This document shows, in pieces, positions 18,382 to 27,368 of a stretch of DNA of 52,568 bases. Position 1 is the stretch's first letter, and the number at the start of each line of letters is the position of its first letter. The notes beneath the pieces are model-generated. The model was not told the origin of the DNA, did not search any database, and saw nothing but the letters and a program-made list of their open reading frames with translations. The position numbers and the translations under genes are program-made. Source of the DNA: CAZOWM01 sp964583615 (GTDB taxonomy: Bacteria; Spirochaetota; B62-G9; DRHN01); contig CAZOWM010000023.1 in assembly GCA_964583615.1 (NCBI GenBank), forward strand, positions 1-52,568, read 5' to 3'.

Positions 18382-19181
18382 TCTATACCCAACACATCAT
18401 TCATGCTGAAAAATCCGCGTTTTTTTCGAGAAAGGAACTTTACCGCTCTTAATGCCCCGGAAGCATAGATGCTTCTGCTGCTGGTTTTATGAGCAAGCTC
18501 TATTCTCTCGCCTGAACCGCCAAACATGACGAAGTGTTCTCCCACAACATCGGATAATCGCAAAGAAGAAATACCGATTTCACTCCTGCTCCTCCGGCCT
18601 GTGTTGCCGTGTCTGCCGAAAACTCCGACTTCCTCCAGTTTCTGGCCGCGAATGTCTGCAATGATTCGCCCCAGCTGAAGTGCAGTGCCTGACGGTGCAT
18701 CCTTCTTCTGATTATGATGTACTTCCGTAATCTCTACTTCAAACTGATCACCGAGGAGCTGTGCAGCATTCCTTACGAGATAAAAGAGCACATTGACACC
18801 CTGGCTCATATTCGGCGAGAGAACAACCGGTATGTTCCGTGCAAAGGCGCGTATCTTTTCAAACTGCTCCTGAGTAAATCCTGTCGTGCCGATCACAATC
18901 GCTTTATTATATTTTTGAACAATCTGGAGATTCTGCATCGTTGCTGAAGGACTCGTAAAGTCAATGACTGCGTCGGTCTTTTCGATCACGGATTCGAGCG
19001 AATCAGCGATACGAAGGCCGATATTCCCTATTCCGGCAACAATTCCCGCGTCCTCGCCGATGTGCGGAGAATCGTGCATCTCAACAGCACCAGCGATGTT
19101 CACTTCTTTATCGGCGTTGCATACGGCAATATTTTCTTTTCCCATCCGTCCGGCAGCACCGCAGACAACAACCTGCACCAT
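18378..19181 (-). CDS. dapB: 4-hydroxy-tetrahydrodipicolinate reductase
   Basis: A 267-residue NAD(P)H-dependent reductase of lysine and diaminopimelate synthesis. Seen: nucleotide-binding GAAGRMGKENI, DFTSPSATMQN, TTGFTQEQFEKI, the catalytic EVHHNQKKDAPSGTAL segment and GRHGNTGRRSRSEIG. Its product feeds peptidoglycan. It starts 30 bases after the recA stop and overlaps folK by 4 bases. Confidence 0.95.
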   Translation of the reverse strand: MVQVVVCGAAGRMGKENIAVCNADKEVNIAGAVEMHDSPHIGEDAGIVAGIGNIGLRIADSLESVIEKTDAVIDFTSPSATMQNLQIVQKYNKAIVIGTTGFTQEQFEKIRAFARNIPVVLSPNMSQGVNVLFYLVRNAAQLLGDQFEVEITEVHHNQKKDAPSGTALQLGRIIADIRGQKLEEVGVFGRHGNTGRRSRSEIGISSLRLSDVVGEHFVMFGGSGERIELAHKTSSRSIYASGALRAVKFLSRKKRGFFSMNDVLGIE

Positions 19182-19211
19182 TTATCCCCCTTACCATTGT
19201 GTCACGCATAC

Positions 19212-20243
19212 TCATACTTCATTTTTTTGCGGCTTCAGGTTTTCCTCTTTTGTACCGAAGTACGCGTCGAGTATCTTTTTTTCGATTTCATCCCTAACGG
19301 AAGGGTTGTCCTTGAGGTATGTTTTTACTATATCCCTACCCTGCCCGATTCTCTCGTCACCGTACGAATACCATGTACCGCTTTTCTGCACTATTCCGAG
19401 TTTTGCTCCCAGCTCGATGATCTCACCCTCTTTTGATATTCCCTTATCGAACATTATCTCGAATTCCGCAATTTTAAATGGAGGAGCGATCTTGTTTTTT
19501 GCTACCTTCACCTTTACCCTGTTACCAAGCGCTTCCGTTCCCTGTTTTATGGTTTCTATTCTCCGAATGTCAAGACGTATGGTTGAGTAAAATTTTAATG
19601 CATTTCCCCCGGTGGTGGTTTCCGGATTGCCGAACATAACGCCGATTTTCATGCGAATCTGGTTGATAAATACTACGCATGTCCTCGATTTGTTTATCAC
19701 ACCCGTTAATTTTCGTAGCGCCTGAGACATGAGCCGAGCCTGCAGACCCATATGAGAATCACCCATATCTCCCTCAATTTCGGCCCTCGGGACGAGTGCA
19801 GCTACTGAATCTATGACGATTACTGACAGTGCTCCGCTTCTCACGAGGGATTCCGTTATTTCGAGCGCCTGTTCTCCGGTATCGGGCTGAGAGACAAGAA
19901 GGTTTTCAATATCAACACCGAGGTTTTTTGCATACCGTGGATCGAGCGCATGTTCGGCATCAATAAACGCAGCTACACCCCCCTGCTTTTGCGCTTCTGC
20001 GATCACATGCAGGGAAAGGGTTGTTTTCCCGGAAGATTCGGGGCCGTATATTTCGATAACCCGTCCCCGGGGAAGTCCGCCGACGCCGAGAGCAATATCC
20101 AGGCCCAAAGAACCTGTCGAGATAACCCCAATATCCAGATTGGTCCTTCTCTCTCCGAGCCGCATGACCGAACCCTTTCCAAACTGTTTTTCAATGCTCA
20201 GAATGGCGGTCTCCAGCGCCCTGTCCCGTTCAATCTCTTCCAT
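19212..20243 (-). CDS. recA: Recombinase RecA
   Basis: A 343-residue RecA, the strand-exchange and SOS co-protease protein. Seen: KQFGKGSVMRLGE, Walker A GPESSGKTTLSLH, FIDAEHALDPRYAKNLGVD, VIVIDSVAALVPRAEIEG, the L2 loop FGNPETTTGGNALKFYST and the C-terminal domain ending in a charged tail. Length and motifs are normal. It begins at an ATG preceded by AGGGC. A TATAAT-like -10 box is present upstream at 20296-20291; I did not recognise a SOS box. Confidence 0.97.
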   Translation of the reverse strand: MEEIERDRALETAILSIEKQFGKGSVMRLGERRTNLDIGVISTGSLGLDIALGVGGLPRGRVIEIYGPESSGKTTLSLHVIAEAQKQGGVAAFIDAEHALDPRYAKNLGVDIENLLVSQPDTGEQALEITESLVRSGALSVIVIDSVAALVPRAEIEGDMGDSHMGLQARLMSQALRKLTGVINKSRTCVVFINQIRMKIGVMFGNPETTTGGNALKFYSTIRLDIRRIETIKQGTEALGNRVKVKVAKNKIAPPFKIAEFEIMFDKGISKEGEIIELGAKLGIVQKSGTWYSYGDERIGQGRDIVKTYLKDNPSVRDEIEKKILDAYFGTKEENLKPQKNEV

Positions 20244-20290
20244 TTTCTTGCCCTGAACTGTTTTTTTGTTTCGGATGGTAAAACAAAGTT

Positions 20291-20296
20291 ATTATA
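20291..20296 (-). promoter_or_regulatory. Possible -10 box of the recA promoter
   Basis: TATAAT on the minus strand, about 47 bases upstream of the recA start, inside a T-rich stretch. No good -35 box lies 16-18 bases upstream. A 13-base palindrome (arms AAACAA and TTGTTT) lies further upstream at 20360-20372 and might be a regulatory site. Confidence 0.35.
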
Positions 20297-20399
20297 AAGA
20301 AAAAAATAAATCAAGACTTCTTTCATCTTTCCGCTCCGCTCTCCATAAACACGAAATACAAACAATTTGTTTCTCTTGCACGGGAGAATTTTGAAAAAA

Positions 20400-21554
20400 T
20401 CATCCGAGGTATTTTATGCTTCGTTCGCACATCGCTTTCCACTCGTGCGCTGTGGAGATTTTTTTACTTCGAGGATATGCTTCGATGAACTCATGAAAGG
20501 CTTTGAGAGCTTGCACATAGTTTCTGCTGTCGTAATGGATATACCCTTTTAAAAGCTGCGCTTCTTCATCTCTGGAGGGAACGGTATTGGAGCGGATTTG
20601 CCTGATGTAATTCAAAGAAAGCTCGGGAGATTTATTGCTGTAGTAGTGGCGTGCGAGAAGGTACAAACTCTGCTCTTCGTACTCTGAGTCAGGAGATATC
20701 TCGATGATCTTTTTCAGAAGCGCAACCGCCGCTGTATTTCGATTCTCTTCAAAGAGTATCTGTGCATAATCGTACGCGCTTTTTATATACAGCTTTTTGA
20801 TCTTTCCGCTCGTATCATATTCGATCAGTTTTTCCAGCAGCACGATCGCCTTCAACTCACGGCCGGTTCTCAAATAGATCTGGGCAAGTCCAAACATACA
20901 TGAAGGTGTACGGATGCGGAGGAATATTTCTTCTGCTTTTTCGTATTTTTCATTTTGAAGATAGAGAAAACCCAGCTCGGTTTCCAATTCATCCAGCAGC
21001 TCCTGACGCGATATCTCACGAATGGACAGATCGAAGTTTAGAACAAGGAGGTTTTGTATATAATCCCGGAACTCAGCGGAAAAACGCTCGATTCCGGTTT
21101 TTTTCAATCGTATTTTTTCCTCACGAACAATGTTGATCATGAGCTCGAGATAGTCCTCAAGGCTTTCAGTCCTCCTCTTTGACCGGTCAATCAGCCCGTT
21201 TCTGTACAATTTTGAAACAGATATCAGTGATCGAATGTGCCAGTTGCCGATCCGCGAAAGACGCGTGTTCGAAAGCAGCATCTTGTGGGTTTCAAGCGCA
21301 TTTTCATACTTTTTCATTTGCTCATAAGTGTCTGCTAATAGAAAGAGAACAGGTGCCTGCACGGTACGAAAATTATACTGTCCCAGTATTTCTTTAAGAC
21401 CGTCCACCGCTTCCTGGTATTTCGCCTCTCTTATTCCCAAGATCGCTTCGTTTATCTGGGCTTCTGCATCCTGAATCTTTGAGTAATAATGCGCTCCGTA
21501 CAATCCACAGAAAATGAACAACAGCACAATGAGGATGATCAGCCCTTTACCCAT
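20400..21554 (-). CDS. Membrane-anchored TPR protein
   Basis: A 384-residue protein with an N-terminal transmembrane helix (about residues 4-24) followed by TPR-like helical repeats through to the end (for example LFLLADTYEQMKKYENALETH, LGFLYLQNEKYEKAEEIF, LYLLARHYYSNKSPELSLNYI). The repeats are probably on the periplasmic side. Such proteins are scaffolds for envelope complexes, but no partner can be named from the sequence. It is the last gene of a minus-strand envelope cluster (25676-20400). ATG with AGGAA upstream. Confidence 0.7.
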   Translation of the reverse strand: MGKGLIILIVLLFIFCGLYGAHYYSKIQDAEAQINEAILGIREAKYQEAVDGLKEILGQYNFRTVQAPVLFLLADTYEQMKKYENALETHKMLLSNTRLSRIGNWHIRSLISVSKLYRNGLIDRSKRRTESLEDYLELMINIVREEKIRLKKTGIERFSAEFRDYIQNLLVLNFDLSIREISRQELLDELETELGFLYLQNEKYEKAEEIFLRIRTPSCMFGLAQIYLRTGRELKAIVLLEKLIEYDTSGKIKKLYIKSAYDYAQILFEENRNTAAVALLKKIIEISPDSEYEEQSLYLLARHYYSNKSPELSLNYIRQIRSNTVPSRDEEAQLLKGYIHYDSRNYVQALKAFHEFIEAYPRSKKISTAHEWKAMCERSIKYLG

Positions 21555-21576
21555 GAAATAATTCCTTTATGGAAAT

Positions 21577-21861
21577 TTACTTTTTACGTCCCCCGGGAGC
21601 CACAACACTGTAAAACCATATGAGCACGCAGCTGAAGAACAGCGATGCGAGCACATTGATGTTGTACACGGATGTCAGTCTCCTGAAGATTTCATCAAGT
21701 ATGAATCCTCCCAGCACAGAACCAATAATACCAATGACGAATGCTGCCCAGAATCTTCCAAGTACGTTTCGCTTGAGTATGAAGTACACAAATATCGTGC
21801 TCAAGAATCCTATAATGATGTACAGTCCGTATCCTATGAGGTTAATCAGCCATTCTTCCAT
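21577..21861 (-). CDS. Small three-helix membrane protein
   Basis: A 94-residue protein with three likely transmembrane helices (about 5-27, 33-54 and 65-84). The middle segment FVIGIIGSVLGGFILDEI resembles the glycine-rich helix of the GlsB/YeaQ/YmgE (transglycosylase-associated) family, but the match is short and I do not assign the family. The start at 21861 is chosen because GTGAGGG is about seven bases upstream; the longer reading frame to 21906 would overlap the lipoprotein gene end and lacks a ribosome site. It sits between the lipoprotein and the TPR gene. Confidence 0.6.
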   Translation of the reverse strand: MEEWLINLIGYGLYIIIGFLSTIFVYFILKRNVLGRFWAAFVIGIIGSVLGGFILDEIFRRLTSVYNINVLASLFFSCVLIWFYSVVAPGGRKK

Positions 21862-21893
21862 ACACATACCCTCACCGGTACCCACGTTTTTTA

Positions 21894-22373
21894 TTACTGC
21901 GGCCACAACCCGAATTCCACAAGTGCGCTTTGTTCGCCGTTTACACCCCAGGCGGAAACTGCGAAGTAGAACCTCTTTCCGTCTTCCTGATATATCTCGG
22001 AAAAGGATTTCCCGGATATGGGGTCTTCGATGTCCGAGACTGCCACCGTGTAGTCTATACGCGGGTTTAAGATATCGCTTCGATTATCAACCGCATCCAC
22101 CCACCCTGGAAGCATATCCTCGTACTTCGGGATCGTTGGTCTGTCTAACTCATCTTTGTACTGACAATAAGAATAATCACCGTCAGCATCCTCCTTGTAC
22201 CAGAGAATGTACCCTGAAAAGTATGTTTCCGTATTGTATCCGGAAAAATGCAGAGTCAGCTGCGTCTTGCTTATACTGAAAGGAGGATTTAATGCGTTAC
22301 CCGTAGTATAGAGACCGCAGCCGCCTGCAAGCAGGAGAACAGTGAATACAAGAGTTATTCTCAAACATTTCAT
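21894..22373 (-). CDS. Putative lipoprotein
   Basis: A 159-residue protein starting MKCLRITLVFTVLLLAGGCG: a lysine-bearing N-terminus, a hydrophobic stretch and a lipobox-like LAGGC, so the mature protein should begin with a lipid-modified cysteine at residue 19. The mature part is rich in tyrosine and aspartate and looks like a beta-rich domain (FSGYILWYKEDADGDY, RFYFAVSAWGVNGEQSA), reminiscent of fibronectin type III strands. I do not recognise a family. It overlaps the upstream TPR gene by 4 bases. Confidence 0.65.
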   Translation of the reverse strand: MKCLRITLVFTVLLLAGGCGLYTTGNALNPPFSISKTQLTLHFSGYNTETYFSGYILWYKEDADGDYSYCQYKDELDRPTIPKYEDMLPGWVDAVDNRSDILNPRIDYTVAVSDIEDPISGKSFSEIYQEDGKRFYFAVSAWGVNGEQSALVEFGLWPQ

Positions 22374-23080
22374 TTTTCTGTATACAAAGATTGCGCTTTT
22401 TCTGCCTGCACAGGATTGTTTAATTCTTTATAACAATTGACTAAATACTTTAAGGTCTCCTCTTTTTTAAAATCATACATCAGCGCGATTTTAAGGAAAG
22501 GTATCGCGTTATCGTAATTTTGAAGATCAAATTTAATTTTCCCAAGTTCGAAATACGCTTTTCCGTACTTCTTCTTTGCCTCCGGATCACCGAGTGAAGT
22601 ACCGTCAATGACATAAATATCCTGTCCTCCATATCTTCTCCAGTTAGGGTCCTCATGTATGATTTTCTCATACACAGAAATCGCATCAAGATATTTCCCC
22701 TGCCGTGCGTATATTTCGGCCCTGGTATACCGTATATCATAAATCGTATCAGGAATCTGGAGATACTGCTCTTCCTCTTGTGCGCTTTCAATATACAAGA
22801 GTGCAAGGTCATAAAGTTTTTCATCCAGGTATATTTCAGAGAGCCTCATGTTCACTTCAGGGTACGCCCGTTTCGAACCTGAATCGCTGATGAGGGCTTT
22901 TTTATACTCGACAATCGCCTTTCCGGGCTCTCCAGCCTTAAGATACCTGTCTCCTCTCCCTTTGTACACCCATGGAGGTTCCTCTTTGTAAATTTGGGCG
23001 TACACAACAAGCGGTAAAACGGCCACCATGAAAGCGGCGGCGGCACAAAACCAAACGATATTTCTGAGTTTAAAATACAT
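22370..23080 (-). CDS. Secreted TPR protein
   Basis: A 236-residue protein with a signal peptide (about residues 1-28, probable cleavage after VVYA) and TPR repeats (YLKAGEPGKAIVEYKKAL, LYDLALLYIESAQ, EIYARQGKYLDAISVYEKII, YFELGKIKFDLQNYDNAIPF). It should reside in the periplasm. It overlaps the lipoprotein gene by 4 bases, so the two are coupled and may interact. ATG with GGGG upstream. Confidence 0.7.
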   Translation of the reverse strand: MYFKLRNIVWFCAAAAFMVAVLPLVVYAQIYKEEPPWVYKGRGDRYLKAGEPGKAIVEYKKALISDSGSKRAYPEVNMRLSEIYLDEKLYDLALLYIESAQEEEQYLQIPDTIYDIRYTRAEIYARQGKYLDAISVYEKIIHEDPNWRRYGGQDIYVIDGTSLGDPEAKKKYGKAYFELGKIKFDLQNYDNAIPFLKIALMYDFKKEETLKYLVNCYKELNNPVQAEKAQSLYTEK

Positions 23081-23098
23081 CGTGCACAGCCCCCGTCA

Positions 23099-23527
23099 TT
23101 ACAAGGCTTTACCTGTACCCTTTCTTATTTTCAGGACTGTACCCTGAAAAATTATATTAGGATTGTGAATATCATTATCAATGACCAGTGCTTCGATTGA
23201 ACTATCATACGTCAGGGCGATTTTCCAAAGGGTGTCGCCACTCCGAACTTTATGAAAAATGAAAGACTTGACAGGTGCCCCGCCCTCCGGTTCCATTGGT
23301 CCGGAATCCTGTTCAGTTTTGAACTGCGTCATGTTCATCTTCTGCCCGGTGTAATGATGAAGGTTGTACAAAGGCGCATTCCCAATTGAGTACGTATACT
23401 CCTGCACAGAGACGTTATCATAATCGAGAACAGGATGGCGCTCCTTCAGGAGAAGAAACGAAAAGCACCCCGCAGTGAGCACAAAACAGAGGATAAGAAA
23501 AACCCATCTATGGATAAACTCTTTCAT
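23099..23527 (-). CDS. LysM-domain membrane-anchored protein
   Basis: A 142-residue protein with one N-terminal transmembrane or signal helix (about 8-27), a low-similarity linker and a C-terminal LysM domain (about 91-138) beginning HKVRSGDTLWKIALTYDSS and ending GTVLKIRKG. LysM binds N-acetylglucosamine polymers such as peptidoglycan, so the protein probably tethers to the wall in the periplasm. It lies 18 bases upstream of the TPR gene and 10 bases downstream of the cyclic-nucleotide-binding gene. Confidence 0.78.
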   Translation of the reverse strand: MKEFIHRWVFLILCFVLTAGCFSFLLLKERHPVLDYDNVSVQEYTYSIGNAPLYNLHHYTGQKMNMTQFKTEQDSGPMEPEGGAPVKSFIFHKVRSGDTLWKIALTYDSSIEALVIDNDIHNPNIIFQGTVLKIRKGTGKAL

Positions 23528-23537
23528 AGTGACTCTC

Positions 23538-24614
23538 TTACTGCGATAGTTTCCTTATCTGCGCGATCTCTGACCGACCGTACTTCAGCAGATCAGAGAG
23601 CCATTCCAGCTTGTATTTTGCATCATAGGTTTCCAGCTCATTTATTAATGACGTGAGCTCTCTATAATTGGTCATTTCTTTTGGGGCAGCAGGCAGCGCC
23701 TCTGTTTCGCTTTCCCCGAGGAGATCTTCTGTGCCCCTGATAAGGCTGCAGTTGTGTTCAAGACGTCTGCCCATATTCACGGCAACGTTGAGAAAAAAGT
23801 CACTGTTTCCTGAAGCGATTTCTTTCAGATTCTCCGGCTTGATTATCGTAATATTACAGTTGGTCAACGCTTTGATTGTTGCGGTTCTTTTCTCACCCAG
23901 GAGAAGGGCCATTTCTCCGATAACCGTCCCGCTTTCACCGATCGTCGCAACCTTTTTCCCGCCGATATACACTTCGAGATTTCCTCGATTCAAGATAAAC
24001 ATCTCATTCTCCTGGTCACCTTCTTCACAGAGAAGAGCACCTGCTTCGAGGTTGACGATGTAGTCACTGAGCTGGTCCAGACGAAGCTTTAGCGAGGACT
24101 TCGCCGTGTCTTTCTTAAACGCTTTTCCCTTTGTATACACAAGGCTGTTCATGTAATTGTCCGTGACCTTTTTCACCCATTTTACTTTCATTTTCTCATA
24201 TACTTCATCCAACCTGTCAATTATCTCGACGTAAAGGCGTGCAAACTCTCTCGAGGCCATCTCTTTCCCGGAGAGATTCTGCTCTTTTTTTATATATATA
24301 TTGTTTGTGATTTCAACGAACTTCGCAATATTCTTTACAACGACATACCCGATGTTGTATGTTGATATGACTTTGTAGAGATTCTTCAAAGGAATCCTGT
24401 CGACTGAAGAACCGTCATCCCTATACACGGTTTGAAAACGAAAATAATTATCCCTGTTTGTCTTGTACGCAATAAGCGGCTCCTCTGTACCGAAGATTAT
24501 CTCCTTCCCTTCGAGATAGTATTTGTCATTGGGGCTGATTTCAAAAGTCAGCTTTCCCTTGTGCATGATATACGCCGAATCAGCCGGGTCCATCAACTCA
24601 TAAATTTTTTGCAT
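23538..24614 (-). CDS. Cyclic-nucleotide-binding-domain protein
   Basis: A 358-residue protein with a clear Crp-type cyclic nucleotide-binding domain at about residues 170-290: ALLCEEGDQENEMFILNRGN, VATIGESGTVIGEMALLLG and EKRTATIKALTNC contain the phosphate-binding cassette pattern G-E-x-A-L-L-x-x-x-x-R-T-A. The N-terminal part (LTFEISPNDKYYLEGKEIIFG) looks like a degenerate second copy. No DNA-binding helix-turn-helix follows, so it is not a CRP transcription factor; the tail is helical. The ATG at 24614 with AGGGGA upstream is preferred to a GTG at 24662, but the start is uncertain. Possible receptor of cAMP from the CHASE2 cyclase. Confidence 0.78.
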   Translation of the reverse strand: MQKIYELMDPADSAYIMHKGKLTFEISPNDKYYLEGKEIIFGTEEPLIAYKTNRDNYFRFQTVYRDDGSSVDRIPLKNLYKVISTYNIGYVVVKNIAKFVEITNNIYIKKEQNLSGKEMASREFARLYVEIIDRLDEVYEKMKVKWVKKVTDNYMNSLVYTKGKAFKKDTAKSSLKLRLDQLSDYIVNLEAGALLCEEGDQENEMFILNRGNLEVYIGGKKVATIGESGTVIGEMALLLGEKRTATIKALTNCNITIIKPENLKEIASGNSDFFLNVAVNMGRRLEHNCSLIRGTEDLLGESETEALPAAPKEMTNYRELTSLINELETYDAKYKLEWLSDLLKYGRSEIAQIRKLSQ

Positions 24615-24728
24615 TTTTAATGGCTTCCCCTGAGACTCATTATACTCAACAGAATAGAACACACTGTGTCTTACACAATATACAAAGGATGAAAAAATAT
24701 CCAGTGGAAATTAATCCATTGCACAAAA

Positions 24729-25676
24729 TCAATTGCTTTCTCTAAGTATCTCTTCGAGTGCTTCTTGTGCCTCTTTTCGTATGGTTGGATTTGAATCGTG
24801 TGATGCCTTGAAGCGTAAGATGTCCACTGCATCTCTGTATTTTCTTCTTTTCAAACCGAGGATCGCATAATAACGGACTTTGTCGTAATCAGATCTGAGG
24901 GCAGTGACTAAAACATCCCCTCCCTTTTGAGAATCGATTTCTGCGATTGCATGAACCGCATACTCTGCGACTTCATGCGTTTCATCGTCAATTACCTTTG
25001 CGAGTGTGTCAATTGACGCGTCACCACCTATCTTACTCAGACTAACCGCAGCGTACATCCGCAGTATTTTCTCTTCATAGGTGTTCAGAAGAATTTCAGT
25101 GAGCACATCAACCGCTTCAGCGCTCTGTATATCTCCAAGTGCCAAAAGAGCACGTGCTCGAATATCTGTATCCTCGTGGGTATTCGTAGCAATGTTCAAA
25201 AGGGTTTCCTCAACCCTGCCGGTTCCAATCTTTCCATATGCACTGATGATTGCCTTTTTTATTCTACTCGATGTTTTTTTTTCGTGATATATCCTGTCAA
25301 AAGAATCAAGGGCACCGCTCATTTTCAAAATGCCGACTGCAGTTATTACTTCCTCTCGATAGTCGTCGTTTTCACTCTCCCGTTCCAATTCTTTCAGAAG
25401 AATTTCGTGAGCATCCTTTATCTCTGCAGTCCCCACATACCGCACGAGAACAAGATACACCTTCTCGGAATGTTTCTCTGAGAATGTCTTCAATACTTTT
25501 CTGTTCACCTCGTTTCCCAGGTCTTCTCGAACACTGGAAAACGCATGAATGATATCAGAGTCTGTTCCGTACTGCAGCAATTCCAGAAAAAAGCGTTCAC
25601 TCCCCTCACACACACCAAGGTATACGTGTGCGCTCACTGTGAAAATACAAAGAAGAATTCGCCAAAATCGTATCAT
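24729..25676 (-). CDS. Secreted HEAT-repeat protein
   Basis: A 315-residue protein with a signal peptide (about 1-23) followed by HEAT/PBS-lyase-type repeats along its whole length (for example AIISAYGKIGTGRVEETLLN, ARALLALGDIQSAEAVDVLT, AAVSLSKIGGDASIDTLAKV, AVHAIAEIDSQKGGDVLVTA). Such solenoids are protein-binding scaffolds. It is the first gene of the minus-strand envelope cluster and is divergent from the FliG-like gene, 63 bases apart. No catalytic motif is visible. Confidence 0.75.
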   Translation of the reverse strand: MIRFWRILLCIFTVSAHVYLGVCEGSERFFLELLQYGTDSDIIHAFSSVREDLGNEVNRKVLKTFSEKHSEKVYLVLVRYVGTAEIKDAHEILLKELERESENDDYREEVITAVGILKMSGALDSFDRIYHEKKTSSRIKKAIISAYGKIGTGRVEETLLNIATNTHEDTDIRARALLALGDIQSAEAVDVLTEILLNTYEEKILRMYAAVSLSKIGGDASIDTLAKVIDDETHEVAEYAVHAIAEIDSQKGGDVLVTALRSDYDKVRYYAILGLKRRKYRDAVDILRFKASHDSNPTIRKEAQEALEEILRESN

Positions 25677-25739
25677 TTTACATTATGAGAAAAAGTGATG
25701 TACAATAGCTGTATACACAATAAATATCGGAAAATATAA

Positions 25740-27314
25740 TTGTTTATTTATTCCTTATATGTCGGTAAATACTACCTGTTCCTTCTCTGCGCGCAAGACT
25801 CCAGCCCTGTGAAGGTCCTTTTCAGGGATCGCGAAACGATCATTCGTGGGAAAAGACTCCCATACACATGGAAAGAAAAAATATATCTCTATCCCGCGAT
25901 TCTACAGAGGAAATGGATTGATTACAAGATAAAAGACCGATATATCCCAAGCGTCGATTACGATAATGTCTTGCCCTGCACAATAAACTATAATTTTTTA
26001 AACACCGTATACGAACCTGTCGAAATAAGGATACGAACAGAGGATAAGCAGTATCGAAACATCACGCTCCAGCTACTGGATGAAAATGGAGCGTCCGTAG
26101 CGTCAAAAACCATATCCTCCCTCAGGGCACATCAGGAAAAAAGCATGTCATTTCGAATCGAAAAACCGGGTGAATACACTCTCTGTCTTTCCGCTGATGA
26201 AGATCGGTACTACTCGTCGAGCATTCTTTTTTCGATTTCTCCTCCTGAAGAATCCCAATCCTCGCTCGAGTCATTTCTCACGCATCATTCTCAGGGGAAA
26301 AAGTTTCTTGTTTACTGCAGTCACTGCAAATCAATGGTACATCCTGCAGAAATTGATAGTATAGAACGCTATATGTACAGAAATTACATACCATTCAAGG
26401 AGTATATCGACCTCGACCGACTGGGAATAGACACCATATCCAAATACATCCGTACGCTTGATCACCCGCCATTGTACAAAAAAGGTTTGATTCACCTGCT
26501 CAATATTATACGGCTTGCGTCATACGAAGATGAAATCTCGATTGTGACAAGCCTTATCAAGGATGACCCTGCTTTCGCGCACTTTATTATTTACAGGCTG
26601 TTCTTGTTCAGTATGATTCCGCTCATGAAAGACAGGGACGTACAGCAAATATTGAATTCCGTTGACGACAGAGTGATCGCCATGAGCCTGGAGGGCACTG
26701 ACCCGCTATTACGCAAAAAGATCTTGAAAAACATTTCAAAGAGAAGATCGGCGAGTATTCGCAATGAAAAAATACCACCTGCAAGTGCAAAGATAAATCG
26801 GAGCGCACAAGAACACCTTCATCGCACGATCAGGCACTTTTTCGAGGAACATGTCGGAAGATCACTGAAGATTCCCCTGAGCACAATTCCTGTATTCAAT
26901 ACAGGCAAAATGAAGCAGTATGAACCAAAAAGTTACCTCACGCTGTCGAAAAACCATACAGGAGGTTTTATCGCCACAGAGGACGGAAAAACCTTCTACC
27001 GCATTCAAAACAGCAGGGTGGTATCTAATAACTGTCTGCCCTATGATGTGGAATGGTACGGAGACCGCATCTTTACGCTTGCGGGTGCCACAGAGGGAAC
27101 GATTTACCTGATGAGTGAAATTGGGATACGTTATGTGTTTATTCACATTTACTACTGGTTTACCAACCTCGAGGATTCTCTGTTTTTGGAGAACATTTCC
27201 AAATACACAATCATTCCCTTAAGCTATATCTCGGCAGCAATGGTGCTGACATTAGGATCTATCAGCGGTTCAGGAGCTCCGCTTGAGCAGGTACTTCGTG
27301 TGAGACTGCGATAA
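25740..27314 (+). CDS. FliG-like domain protein with extra N- and C-terminal regions
   Basis: A 524-residue protein of unusual architecture. Residues about 245-370 resemble the middle/C-terminal armadillo region of the flagellar switch protein FliG: SLIKDDPAFAHFIIYRLFLF, MKDRDVQQILNSVDDRVIAM, SLEGTDPLLRKKILKNISKR and a final AQEHLHRTIRHFFEEH follow FliG's order of helices, including the position of its KNMSKR motif. Before it is a probable beta-sandwich (about 80-170, ISSLRAHQEKSMSFRIEKPG) and a CSHCKS pair at 193-198; after it comes a beta-rich region and a hydrophobic segment near 463-505. The TTG at 25740 is the only plausible near start and has just a weak GGAAAA site, so the N-terminus is uncertain. 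No flagellar gene is nearby. Confidence 0.65.
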   Translation: MFIYSLYVGKYYLFLLCAQDSSPVKVLFRDRETIIRGKRLPYTWKEKIYLYPAILQRKWIDYKIKDRYIPSVDYDNVLPCTINYNFLNTVYEPVEIRIRTEDKQYRNITLQLLDENGASVASKTISSLRAHQEKSMSFRIEKPGEYTLCLSADEDRYYSSSILFSISPPEESQSSLESFLTHHSQGKKFLVYCSHCKSMVHPAEIDSIERYMYRNYIPFKEYIDLDRLGIDTISKYIRTLDHPPLYKKGLIHLLNIIRLASYEDEISIVTSLIKDDPAFAHFIIYRLFLFSMIPLMKDRDVQQILNSVDDRVIAMSLEGTDPLLRKKILKNISKRRSASIRNEKIPPASAKINRSAQEHLHRTIRHFFEEHVGRSLKIPLSTIPVFNTGKMKQYEPKSYLTLSKNHTGGFIATEDGKTFYRIQNSRVVSNNCLPYDVEWYGDRIFTLAGATEGTIYLMSEIGIRYVFIHIYYWFTNLEDSLFLENISKYTIIPLSYISAAMVLTLGSISGSGAPLEQVLRVRLR

Positions 27315-27318
27315 CGAA

Positions 27319-27354
27319 CGGAGAAAAAACCCGGTTTCCCAGGCTTTTTCTCCG
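27319..27354. terminator. Bidirectional stem-loop terminator
   Basis: Perfect 10-bp stem, cggagaaaaa (27319-27328) and tttttctccg (27345-27354), with a 16-base loop. It lies between the convergent ends of the FliG-like gene (stop at 27314) and the methyltransferase gene (stop at 27369). The A-run on one arm and T-run on the other let it serve both strands. Confidence 0.7.
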
Positions 27355-27368
27355 CTTTGCATTATCAT

